A stretch of DNA of 6,750 nucleotides from Treponema sp. (GTDB lineage Bacteria; Spirochaetota; Spirochaetia; Treponematales; Breznakiellaceae). The notes beneath the pieces are model-generated. The model saw only the letters and a program-made list of their open reading frames with translations. It was not told the origin of the DNA and did not search any database. Position 1 is the stretch's first letter. Each line of letters starts with the position of its first letter. This document shows positions 1 through 6,377 of this stretch, one piece after another. The position numbers and the translations under genes were made by a program. The stretch covers positions 1 to 6,750 of the forward strand of contig JAISFT010000218.1 in assembly GCA_031263435.1 (NCBI GenBank). The letters are read 5' to 3'.

Positions 1-5
1 TGGTT

Positions 6-205
6 AGGCCAACTGGCGAAGCCATTTGGCCTTGGGAGTTTGGGGCAAAGCCCCAAACTCCGGAAACCAAAACGCTTGAGCGTTTTGGTTCGGCATCCTT
101 GCCGGTTGTTGGCCTTGGGAGCAGGGTAGGCCCCGTTTGTCTTGGTATAAGAGGCGGTTGAACCAAGCAAGATTGCCATCGGCTCTGCCGACATGACCTT
201 GGGGA
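6..205. repeat. Hairpin-rich intergenic repeat, left array
   Basis: No gene is supported here. Read directly, it holds consecutive short-loop inverted repeats. Arms 6-17/21-32 (loop GAA, one mismatch at 13/25). Arms 35-46/50-61 (12 bp, perfect, loop AAA). Arms 65-76/79-90 (12 bp, perfect, loop TG, or 11 bp with loop TTGA). Arms 91-95/100-104 (loop TCCT). Arms 179-183/187-191 (loop TCT). A 13-bp direct repeat TTGGCCTTGGGAG occurs at 26-38 and 109-121, with a degraded copy near 194-205. The array lies just 3' of the minus-strand operon, so some hairpins may be transcribed and help end or stabilise its mRNA. None is followed by a clear U-tract, so I do not call a rho-independent terminator. Positions 106-178 hold nothing else I can name. 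Confidence 0.75.
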
Positions 206-220
206 AGGGTCTACAGCCTT

Positions 221-1246
221 TTATACAAAAGCAGACGCCGATGCCCTGTCCGGCTCCGGAATCGTCCAGTGCCAGACAGGCACGGAAAGGCGGGAGGAGA
301 AAGGATTTGTCCGGCCAAAATCGGGCAGCCAGTCCCGGCCCGGCGCCGGTTTCTGGTAAAAACCATCTTCAATCCCGTATTCTGTCAGCCATTCCATCAC
401 CCGCTCGTATTCCATCCGGCTCAGGTAACGCTGGGGCGCCGTATCGGCGGGGGCCTTCCCCCTTCCCCCGGCGCAGTAGGTATACTGGGTCATCAGGGAA
501 AGCAAGGCCCTGCCCTGGGCATAACGATGAAACCACTCGATAACCTGCCGGGTAGATTCCAGGCACCCCGGGATGATGAGATGCCGGACGATCACCCCCT
601 GCGCCAGAATAGAACCTTCAGTACCGGCCTTGACCGAATCTTTCCAGCGCAGTTTGCCCCGGAACTCCAACATCCGCAGAATCGCCGCGGCCGCACGGCG
701 GGGGTAATCCTCCGCCGCAAAGAACCGGGTTCCCAGATGGGGGTCCAGGGTTTTCAGATCCGGCAGATACACATCTACCCGGTCCCGCAGCAGATCCAGA
801 ACCGCATCATCTTCATAGGCCGATGAATTCCAAAGCACCGGAATTTTCAGTCCCCTGTCCCGGGCCAGGTCCAGGCCAAAGGCAATGGCGGGCGCCGCAT
901 GGGTTCCCGTAACAATATTGATGTTCTCCGCCCCCTTGTCCTGGAGGGCCAGCAGTATGGCGGTAAATTCGCCGGGGCTTACCATCCGTCCCATACCGTT
1001 CCGGGAGATCTGGTAGTTCTGGCAGAACCCGCAGCCCAGGTTGCAGCCGGTGATGAAAACGGCCCCCGAACCGCCGCCTCCGCCGACGGGGGGTTCCTCC
1101 CCCCGGTGAATGGAGGCGGAAGCCAGCCGCAGGGCCGCGGATTCCCCGCAGCGCCCCCCGGCCCCGGCCAGCCGGTTTACCGAACAGCGCCGGGGGCAGA
1201 GGACGCAGGGCGAGTAGGGTGAAGGTTCCGGGGCGGGGCTTATCAT
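221..1246 (-). CDS. PflX-like radical SAM protein (COG1313 type, pyruvate formate-lyase activase relative)
   Basis: A 341-residue radical SAM enzyme of the uncharacterised PflX group, related to glycyl-radical-enzyme activases. The radical SAM motif is visible as C68-x3-C72-x2-C75 within TGCNLGCGFCQN, preceded by the family-typical GEEPPVGGGGGSG (49-61), where relatives have GEEP-ISG-GSG. An N-terminal cysteine set (C14, C17, C21, C33, in CVLCPRRC...GRCGE) could bind a second metal centre. Further conserved-looking blocks are VTGTHAAPA (112-120), DVYLPDLKT (158-166) and LIIPGCLE (223-230). The ATG lies in an ATGA overlap with the upstream DUF721 stop, behind AGGA about four bases away. The gene is third in the recF operon. 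The protein ends in DWLPDF followed by a tail of about 30 residues; relatives I recall stop soon after PDF-DG, so the tail may be lineage-specific. The class is secure. The substrate is unknown, and no glycyl radical enzyme is visible nearby. Confidence 0.92.
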   Translation of the reverse strand: MISPAPEPSPYSPCVLCPRRCSVNRLAGAGGRCGESAALRLASASIHRGEEPPVGGGGGSGAVFITGCNLGCGFCQNYQISRNGMGRMVSPGEFTAILLALQDKGAENINIVTGTHAAPAIAFGLDLARDRGLKIPVLWNSSAYEDDAVLDLLRDRVDVYLPDLKTLDPHLGTRFFAAEDYPRRAAAAILRMLEFRGKLRWKDSVKAGTEGSILAQGVIVRHLIIPGCLESTRQVIEWFHRYAQGRALLSLMTQYTYCAGGRGKAPADTAPQRYLSRMEYERVMEWLTEYGIEDGFYQKPAPGRDWLPDFGRTNPFSSRLSVPVWHWTIPEPDRASASAFV

Positions 1247-1800
1247 TTTTTCCTGCCCGTCTTTTCGGGCCTTCCGGGTCCCTTCGGCCCGGATTTTTCC
1301 CGTTCCCTGATGCCCTGTTCCAGACGTTTCAGGGAATCCCTAAAAGACTTGTCTTCTACACGCTCCCAGGCCCCCCGGCCGTTTTCCGTCCCGGGTTTTG
1401 GGGCAGATTCCCCCCGGAATTCCCTCTTGGGTTCTTCTTTGGGCTCCTCCCGGTGTTCCGGAAGCGATTCGGCCTGTGGATCGGGAGCCCGGTCCGGGGC
1501 TCCGCTCCTGCTCAGGGTAAGGGAGATACCCCGGATGTCCAGTTCCGGGGAATACCGCCGGGTACAGCCCAGGATCCATTGGGCCTTGGTTTGGAGTATC
1601 TGAATCCAGCCGGGGTGGTCCGCCTCCACCACCAGGATTCCCCTTTCCAGTTCCCGAATCCGGGAATGGCCCGCGGCCGCGGCTATGCCGCAATCCTGGC
1701 ATATCCTCTCCCATGATGAAAAAAACCCCGAATAGGTCCTGGCTTTTTTGAAAAGATCCGCATCAATAATGGCCGTTAAATACTCACCCGCCCGTTTCAT
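1243..1800 (-). CDS. DUF721 / DciA-like protein
   Basis: A 185-residue protein with an N-terminal DUF721 core (about 1-97) and a long charged tail. Core signs are SSWERIC (28-34), then RELERGILVVEADHPGW (49-65), then a helix with QILQTKAQWIL and a closing strand DIRGISLTL, matching the family pattern of W, then L-x-x-G-x-L-x-V, then a conserved W. Residues 98-185 are rich in E, P, K and R and probably disordered, as in DciA proteins, which assist loading of the replicative helicase DnaB in bacteria lacking DnaC. The frame stays open upstream to 1974, but the ATG at 1800 is preferred: it follows GGGGGAAAG, gives MKRAGEYL, and overlaps the recF end by 17 bases instead of 191. A DUF721 gene directly after recF is also the order I recall in T. 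pallidum (TP0003-TP0004). The helicase-loader role here is inferred from the family. Confidence 0.85.
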   Translation of the reverse strand: MKRAGEYLTAIIDADLFKKARTYSGFFSSWERICQDCGIAAAAGHSRIRELERGILVVEADHPGWIQILQTKAQWILGCTRRYSPELDIRGISLTLSRSGAPDRAPDPQAESLPEHREEPKEEPKREFRGESAPKPGTENGRGAWERVEDKSFRDSLKRLEQGIREREKSGPKGPGRPEKTGRKK

Positions 1801-2971
1801 CTTTCCCCCGCAACGCGCCGTTTTCCACATAGTATACCAGGGTCCCGGTCTGCCGGTCCCCACCGGTTTCCGGTCCACCGGACCCGGTTCCGCTCCCATG
1901 AACTCCACCGCGGCCGCCCCGGATATAATGGGCATAGGGCTCCTCCGGGAGGAAGGTGTAAAACGCCTGATCATAGGCCGGCATCACCGAGAGAAAGCGC
2001 CGCCGTTTTTCCCCGTCCATCTCCAAAAGCACATCGTCCAGAAGCAGCACAGGATTTTCCCCGGTAATGCCGGAAAAACGCCGGGCCTGGGCTGCCCGCA
2101 GCAGCAGGGCCAGGAGCCGGCGCTGGCCCGTGGAAGCCTTGGCCGCGAATTCCTCGTTTCCGCGGTAAAAAACATAACGATCCCGGTGGGGCCCGGAAAG
2201 GCTCAGACCCGCGGAACTATCGGCCTCCCGCCGCTCCGCAAGAAACGCGGCCCCCGCGTCCAGCGTACGGAACTTCCAGGATGGCAGATAGCGAATCGTA
2301 ATGCCCTCAATCCCGGCGACCTCCCGGTACAGGGGCCCAAAAAGATCGGAAAACAACTCCACCGCCCTTTCCCGCTGCTCTATCAGCTTGAGGCCGTAGA
2401 TTATCAACTGCGGGTCCAGGGCATCCAGAACCTTTGCGGAAAACCGGCCGTTCCCCTCGCGGAGAACAGCGTTTCTGGATTTGAGAATTCTGCGGTAATT
2501 CCTCAGATCCTCCAGGTACAGACCGTCGCAGAGGGACAGACTCTGGTCAAAAAACCAGCGCCGCCGCTCGGGACTCCCCGCCACAAATTCCATATCCTCA
2601 TGGCAAAACACAATACAGGGGACCACAGAGAGCAGATCCCGGCGATCTTCCACCCGTTTTCCGTCCAGCAGGACCGTTTTTTTGTCTTTTTCGTACTTGA
2701 TCTGCACTTCACGGCAGAGCAGACCGGGGTCCTTCCCGCCGGCCGGGCCAATCTTCACCCGGACCGAGTAGCTCTTCTCCCCGGTTTTGGCCATTTCAGC
2801 GTCTTTGGCGCCCCGGAAAGAGGAGCCAAACGCGGCAAAGTACAGGGCCTCCAGAAAATTAGTCTTCCCCTGCCCGTTTTCCCCCACCAGGAAAACATCG
2901 TTCCCGTTGATACGGAGCTCATCATCGGCCAGGTTGCGAAAAAAAACGGTGCTAAGGGAATAAAATATCAC
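1784..2971 (-). CDS. recF: DNA replication and repair protein RecF
   Basis: RecF is an SMC-like ATPase that, with RecO and RecR, loads RecA at single-stranded gaps. With the chosen start it has 395 residues, somewhat longer than the roughly 360 usual for the family. Visible motifs: Walker A GENGQGKT (30-37), the RecF-typical SPERRRWFFDQ (133-143), SGPHRDRY (259-266), the ABC-type signature STGQRRLLAL (280-289), and Walker B VLLLDD (308-313) leading into a D-loop LLEMDGEKR. The start is GTG at 2971, since VIFYSLSTVFFRNL matches the normal RecF beginning and an AGGA lies seven bases upstream. The open frame reaches 3118, but the extra 49 residues are basic, low-complexity and encoded by A-tracts and hairpin repeats. 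The C-terminus carries a Gly-rich stretch (about 351-371) before LVYYVENG. recF leads the minus-strand operon. dnaA and dnaN are not upstream; the divergent neighbour is a glycosyltransferase. Confidence 0.93.
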   Translation of the reverse strand: MIFYSLSTVFFRNLADDELRINGNDVFLVGENGQGKTNFLEALYFAAFGSSFRGAKDAEMAKTGEKSYSVRVKIGPAGGKDPGLLCREVQIKYEKDKKTVLLDGKRVEDRRDLLSVVPCIVFCHEDMEFVAGSPERRRWFFDQSLSLCDGLYLEDLRNYRRILKSRNAVLREGNGRFSAKVLDALDPQLIIYGLKLIEQRERAVELFSDLFGPLYREVAGIEGITIRYLPSWKFRTLDAGAAFLAERREADSSAGLSLSGPHRDRYVFYRGNEEFAAKASTGQRRLLALLLRAAQARRFSGITGENPVLLLDDVLLEMDGEKRRRFLSVMPAYDQAFYTFLPEEPYAHYIRGGRGGVHGSGTGSGGPETGGDRQTGTLVYYVENGALRGKDETGG

Positions 2972-2989
2972 GATCCTATCCTGCTCAAA

Positions 2990-3016
2990 GGTATACGGCC
3001 GGCCGCTCTTTATCAA
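2990..3016 (-). promoter_or_regulatory. recF: Candidate promoter of the recF operon
   Basis: On the minus strand, TTGATA (3016-3011) and TATACC (2995-2990) are separated by 15 bases, a short spacer. Transcription would begin near 2983, leaving a leader of about 12 bases that holds the recF ribosome site. A-tracts on the minus strand (T-runs at 3029-3033, 3045-3053 and 3055-3060 on the plus strand) sit just upstream, where an UP-like element would lie. The position fits the GTG start at 2971 and would exclude the upstream ATG at 3118 from the transcript. This is motif evidence only. Confidence 0.35.
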
Positions 3017-3067
3017 CCGCCGCCCCCGTTTTTCCGCCCGTTTCGTTTTTTTTGTTTTTTGGGCGCA

Positions 3068-3268
3068 TTTTTTGCTGCCGCAAAAAACCGGGCTATCCGG
3101 GGTTCCGCTTCGCTCCATTCCCTCCGGGAACGGGGCTGTCCCACGGGACAGCCCCGCCCCTCCTATCCCTTGCGCTGCTCAAAAATGGCCTCCGTGCCAT
3201 TTTTGAGCTGTAAGTTTTTTGCGAAGCAAAAAACTTATGAAACTACTGTAGCCGGCCTCCATGCCGGC
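3068..3268. repeat. Hairpin-rich intergenic repeat, right array
   Basis: A chain of short-loop inverted repeats fills most of the gap between the divergent operons. Arms 3068-3075/3080-3087 (8 bp, loop TGCC). Arms 3088-3091/3097-3100 (4 bp). Arms 3118-3122/3126-3130 (loop TCC). Arms 3131-3142/3145-3156 (12 bp, perfect, GC-rich). Arms 3177-3189/3196-3208 (13 bp, perfect, loop CTCCGT). Arms 3211-3222/3226-3237 (12 bp, perfect, loop GAA). Arms 3251-3256/3263-3268 (6 bp, loop CTCCAT). Stem sequences are unrelated to one another, but apexes are mostly GC-loop-GC, as in the left array. From memory, similar strings recur in termite-gut treponeme genomes, where they produce spurious open frames on both strands. 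Only the structure is directly seen here. Confidence 0.8.
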
Positions 3269-3280
3269 CTGTAATTTTCG

Positions 3281-3308
3281 GTGTCAGGCGCCAAATTTTG
3301 TTTGACAC
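3281..3308. other. GTGTCA/TGACAC inverted repeat overlapping a -35 box
   Basis: GTGTCA (3281-3286) pairs with TGACAC (3303-3308). As RNA the stem extends inward through two G-U pairs and one C-G pair (3287-3289 with 3300-3302), giving nine pairs and a ten-base loop. The right arm contains the TTGACA of the candidate rightward promoter. It could be an operator, the end of a repeat unit, or chance. It differs from the neighbouring hairpins in having a wide loop. Confidence 0.4.
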
Positions 3309-3331
3309 TATTCCCCGGCCCATGATACCAT
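3302..3331 (+). promoter_or_regulatory. Candidate promoter of the gtr-like operon
   Basis: A perfect TTGACA (3302-3307) is followed after 18 bases by TACCAT (3326-3331), a four-of-six match to the -10 consensus. The start site would be near 3338, giving a leader of about 40 bases before the ATG at 3377. It is the best promoter-like pair seen upstream of the glycosyltransferase gene. The -10 box is weak, and the TTGACA may belong to the inverted repeat that contains it. Confidence 0.4.
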
Positions 3332-3364
3332 GCCCTATTCGGCAGCGCAGGCAGGCCGTAGATA

Positions 3365-3370
3365 AAGGAG
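3365..3370 (+). promoter_or_regulatory. Strong ribosome binding site of the GT2 gene
   Basis: AAGGAG lies six bases upstream of the ATG at 3377. It fixes this start rather than a later one nearer the catalytic domain, so the protein keeps an unconserved N-terminal stretch of about 30 residues. Confidence 0.75.
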
Positions 3371-3376
3371 ACCGTT

Positions 3377-4447
3377 ATGGGAAAAACCCTTGAAAAACCA
3401 AGGGAGCAAACTGTATCCTTTACCTCCCCCAATAACAATACCGGGAATTATTCGGTAAACAGTAAAAATGTTATTCTGGTAATTGTTATTCCCTGTTTCA
3501 ATGAAGAAGAAGTGCTGCCGGAAACAGCACGGCGCCTGCGGGAAAAATTTCATGCACTCCGCGTAAAAAATGCAATTTCTGAAAAGTCAAAGATAATATT
3601 TGTTGACGACGGTTCAACGGACAATACCTGGGAATTAATCAAAACACTGTACGGAGAAACTCCCCTGATATTCGGCGGCATCAGGCTGTCAAGAAACCGG
3701 GGACACCAAAACGCCCTCATCTGCGGACTTTTAACCGTAAAAAATTACTGTGATGCGGCAATATCAATGGATGCGGATCTGCAGGATGACATAGACCTTA
3801 TTGACAGGATGCTCCAATGTTATGCCGGCGGATACGAGATAGTCTACGGAGTACGTTCGGACAGAAAAACTGACGGTCCCCTTAAGCGGTATACGGCCCA
3901 GGGTTTTTACCGGTTTATGCGTTTTCTTGGGGTTGACATTGTATATAATCACGCCGATTTCCGCCTGATGGGAAGGATGTCGCTGGACGCCCTGGCCGAA
4001 TACCGGGAGGTAAATTTATTTCTCCGGGGCCTTATTCCCATGCTTGGTTTCAGAACCGCTGTTGAATATTATGTACGGTCTGAACGCCTTGCGGGAAAAA
4101 GTAAATACCCCTTAAAAAAGATGCTGGCCTTTTCTCTGGAAGGAATTACGTCATTATCGGTGAAGCCGATACGCCTGATAACGTGCCTGGGGCTTGTGCT
4201 TTTCGGCGTCAGCATCGGAATGATTGTATATTTCCTTGTCCGGCATTTTTCCGGACGAACCATAACGGGCTGGTCAAGCACCATCGTTTCAGTATGGGGG
4301 ATCGGCGGCCTGGTACTTTTTTCTGTCGGCGTGGTGGGAGAGTATATCGGGAAAATATACCTTGAAACAAAACACCGTCCCCGATACCAAATCGAGCAGT
4401 TTTTATATCACGAAAATACACCGGGAGTTCAGGATGGCAACAATTGA
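3377..4447 (+). CDS. GtrB/DPM1-like family 2 glycosyltransferase (polyprenyl-phosphate type)
   Basis: A 356-residue membrane-anchored GT-A enzyme. Relatives such as GtrB, ArnC and DPM1 move a sugar from a nucleotide donor to polyprenyl phosphate on the cytoplasmic face. Visible: VIPCFNEEEVL (37-47), VDDGSTDNT (76-84), the metal-binding DxD in MDADLQD (131-137), YGVRSDRKTD (157-166), DFRLMGR (194-200), then SERLAGKSKYPLKKML (235-250), which corresponds to the juxtamembrane amphipathic segment. Two C-terminal membrane helices follow (about 266-288 and 302-324), as in GtrB, ending in GEYIGKIYLETKHRPRY. The N-terminal 30 residues are polar and unconserved. The gene leads the rightward operon and overlaps the next gene by 14 bases. 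Codon and base composition are clearly AT-richer than in the recF operon. The fold and subfamily are clear; the sugar, possibly glucose by analogy with GtrB, is not shown. Confidence 0.93.
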   Translation: MGKTLEKPREQTVSFTSPNNNTGNYSVNSKNVILVIVIPCFNEEEVLPETARRLREKFHALRVKNAISEKSKIIFVDDGSTDNTWELIKTLYGETPLIFGGIRLSRNRGHQNALICGLLTVKNYCDAAISMDADLQDDIDLIDRMLQCYAGGYEIVYGVRSDRKTDGPLKRYTAQGFYRFMRFLGVDIVYNHADFRLMGRMSLDALAEYREVNLFLRGLIPMLGFRTAVEYYVRSERLAGKSKYPLKKMLAFSLEGITSLSVKPIRLITCLGLVLFGVSIGMIVYFLVRHFSGRTITGWSSTIVSVWGIGGLVLFSVGVVGEYIGKIYLETKHRPRYQIEQFLYHENTPGVQDGNN

Positions 4448-6377
4448 TGAAGGTTCGAAATTCGAGGCAATGATCGGCAGTATGTACCGATCATCAAAAA
4501 TCAGAAAGGCACTGACGGTGCTGTCGTTTACCGGTATTGCCGTCTGTATGCTTGTACTGATTCCGCCGGTACAAAAGGCCATTTTCGCTTTTGTGGGATC
4601 GGTGGTAAGCGGTCGTTCTTCTGCAGAGAATATTCAGAATCGTTTGGTTTCATTGTTATCCCTGGCGGTATTGGGACTTGCCGCGTTGATTTTGCTTTTA
4701 TGCTGTTTATATTCAAAAAAAATCGCCGGAGTCCTGTCGAATCCCAAAAACAACCGGATAATCTCCGGCCTGGGACTGGGGATAGTTTTTCTCGGCATAA
4801 TTTTTATCGCGGTTATCTCGTACCTTTATGGACAGCGGTGGCTTAACAGCGATCATGCGTCGGAAATAATCCTGGGAGAACTTCTGGCAAAGGAAAACGC
4901 CCTGTTGAGCAGGCAATGGTACTATTCCACAGAACTCCGTTTGGTATATCAAACCCTGTTTTTTGTGCCCCTTTTTAAGATATTCGGCAACCTTAACAAC
5001 TGGGTTTTTATCCGTGCAGCCGCGATATTCCTGAACAATGCCCTGTTGGTTATTTCCTATATTTTTATGATGCGGCAGACGAGAATACAAAACAAATGGA
5101 TCTGTTTAAGCGCTGTCTTCCTCCTTGCTCCCCTTTCATTTGAGTATTGGGATATTGTTACCTTTGGAGGGTACTATGTTTTCTTTATTATTCAAAACTT
5201 TTTCTGTCTTGGCCTGTTTTTCAGGCTTGCCGCTCCCCCCGCGCCGGTGCGGTGGTTCCGGAGAGATTTTCTTCTGTTCGGTATTCTGTCGTTTATACTT
5301 GGTGTGCAGGGCATACGTTCCCTGCTCTGTATTCAGATTCCCCTGATGCTTACCTGTTTTTCTGCCTGCAGAATCGATAGACGTAATGGTATTCCCCCAA
5401 AAAAGCTTCCGGTCTATTTGGGTATTTTCGGTTTTATCCTGTGCTGCGCCGGGTTTGCCGCTAACTATTTGTTGCGTTTTATATACAGTTTCCAGTCCTT
5501 TGACAGCGCTGCTATAGACGATCTTTACGAATCGTTTTTTATCAAATTGGGACAAAATATAGTTTCCCTGTTTTCTTTTTTTGGATTTGGCGGAGGGCAC
5601 TCTGTTTTATCGGCCTGGGGGGCAATGGATATACTGGCGATTATCTTTACCCTGTGCCTTCTCGGATCCGCGATTGCCGCGTTACGACAAAACCATGACC
5701 GCAAAGGAGTCCCGCATCAAAACGGTTATAATGAAGATGGTTCCTGGCCAAAGCAATTTATTGCACTCTATTTTTTCGTTTCCCTTGTTTTTAATGTATT
5801 TGTCTTTCAGATTTTCAATGGGCCGGTTACCGCAAGATATTTTATCCCCTTTTTGATTTTGTATGTTCCCCTGCTGGCAGTGTTGTTCGAAAAAACGGAA
5901 AAAAGGAAATCACCGTTGCTAAAAACGGGGATACTGGCCGCCGTATTTCTGTTTATTCTTACCCGGAGCGTACTTAACTTTCAGGACTTAAGCGGCCGTG
6001 ATGTAAACCGTTCCAGAACCGGTTATATCAAATATTTGTCGGATCATGAACTCAAATTTGGTTTTGCCACCTTTTGGAACGCCAATGTTACCACGGAACT
6101 AACCAACGGCGGGATCAGAATCGCCGGACTGGAAGTGTACGGGTTGGAACCGGGGGCAAGGTTTGACTTTCAGAGGTGGCTTATTCGCAAAGAATATTTA
6201 GAGCGGTCCTATTATGATGGCGAATCGTTCCTGCTTTTAACCGGAGCCGAATGGGACCTGGCCCGTCAAACCGGCCGGCCTTTCACCGAAAAAACGCCGG
6301 ACTATGACGATGGGGAATTTATCATTCTCCGCTACCCTTCGGCGGCGATAATACACGATACCGTCTTGGATGATTGA
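4434..6377 (+). CDS. Multi-pass membrane protein, probable GT-C type glycosyltransferase (GtrC-like role)
   Basis: A 647-residue integral membrane protein. Hydrophobic segments lie at about 26-46, 70-93, 109-132, 171-186, 192-213, 224-236, 245-264, 279-310, 325-349, 376-384, 398-417, 441-462, 468-485 and 498-511, and a soluble C-terminal part covers about 515-647. Between the third and fourth segments, LNSDHASEIILGELL (137-151) and QWYYSTELRLVYQT (161-174) form an acidic and aromatic loop. D140 and E144 would suit the catalytic acidic residue that GT-C enzymes keep in their first external loop. This family link is inference, since I recognise no named domain with certainty. The ATG at 4434 is preferred over the upstream in-frame ATG at 4362: it follows GGGAG with six-base spacing and overlaps the GT2 gene by 14 bases rather than 86. 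Placement between GtrB-like and GtrA-like genes is the position of the serotype-specific transferase in gtr clusters. An alternative is an uncharacterised membrane protein of polysaccharide synthesis. Confidence 0.75.
   Translation: MATIDEGSKFEAMIGSMYRSSKIRKALTVLSFTGIAVCMLVLIPPVQKAIFAFVGSVVSGRSSAENIQNRLVSLLSLAVLGLAALILLLCCLYSKKIAGVLSNPKNNRIISGLGLGIVFLGIIFIAVISYLYGQRWLNSDHASEIILGELLAKENALLSRQWYYSTELRLVYQTLFFVPLFKIFGNLNNWVFIRAAAIFLNNALLVISYIFMMRQTRIQNKWICLSAVFLLAPLSFEYWDIVTFGGYYVFFIIQNFFCLGLFFRLAAPPAPVRWFRRDFLLFGILSFILGVQGIRSLLCIQIPLMLTCFSACRIDRRNGIPPKKLPVYLGIFGFILCCAGFAANYLLRFIYSFQSFDSAAIDDLYESFFIKLGQNIVSLFSFFGFGGGHSVLSAWGAMDILAIIFTLCLLGSAIAALRQNHDRKGVPHQNGYNEDGSWPKQFIALYFFVSLVFNVFVFQIFNGPVTARYFIPFLILYVPLLAVLFEKTEKRKSPLLKTGILAAVFLFILTRSVLNFQDLSGRDVNRSRTGYIKYLSDHELKFGFATFWNANVTTELTNGGIRIAGLEVYGLEPGARFDFQRWLIRKEYLERSYYDGESFLLLTGAEWDLARQTGRPFTEKTPDYDDGEFIILRYPSAAIIHDTVLDD

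Noticed and set aside
193..1716. Plus-strand open frames opposite the radical SAM and DUF721 genes
   Set aside because: They give proline-, glycine- and arginine-rich products without recognisable domains, and they lie antisense to well-supported genes.
1801..1974. Upstream start for the DUF721 gene
   Set aside because: It would overlap recF by 191 bases and add 58 residues with no DUF721 similarity. The ATG at 1800 has a good ribosome site.
3131..3156. Rho-independent terminator
   Set aside because: The 12-bp GC stem is perfect, but it is not followed by a T-tract on either strand and it lies upstream of both operons, so no transcript is expected to end there.
1748..3274. 508-codon plus-strand open frame opposite recF
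   Set aside because: It is antisense to recF, which has clear motifs. Its product shows no family features, and its last part is read from the hairpin repeats. GC-rich codons on one strand readily leave the opposite frame open.
1..3310. CRISPR array or tRNA genes
   Set aside because: The repeats are not equal-length direct repeats with regular spacers, and no cloverleaf with a T-arm consensus was seen.
2972..3376. Replication origin next to recF
   Set aside because: I found no cluster of DnaA boxes; TTATCAACC near 3010 is only a weak partial match. dnaA and dnaN are absent.
4362..4433. Upstream ATG for the large membrane protein
   Set aside because: It lies deep inside the GT2 gene. The ATG at 4434 has a GGGAG site and a normal short overlap.
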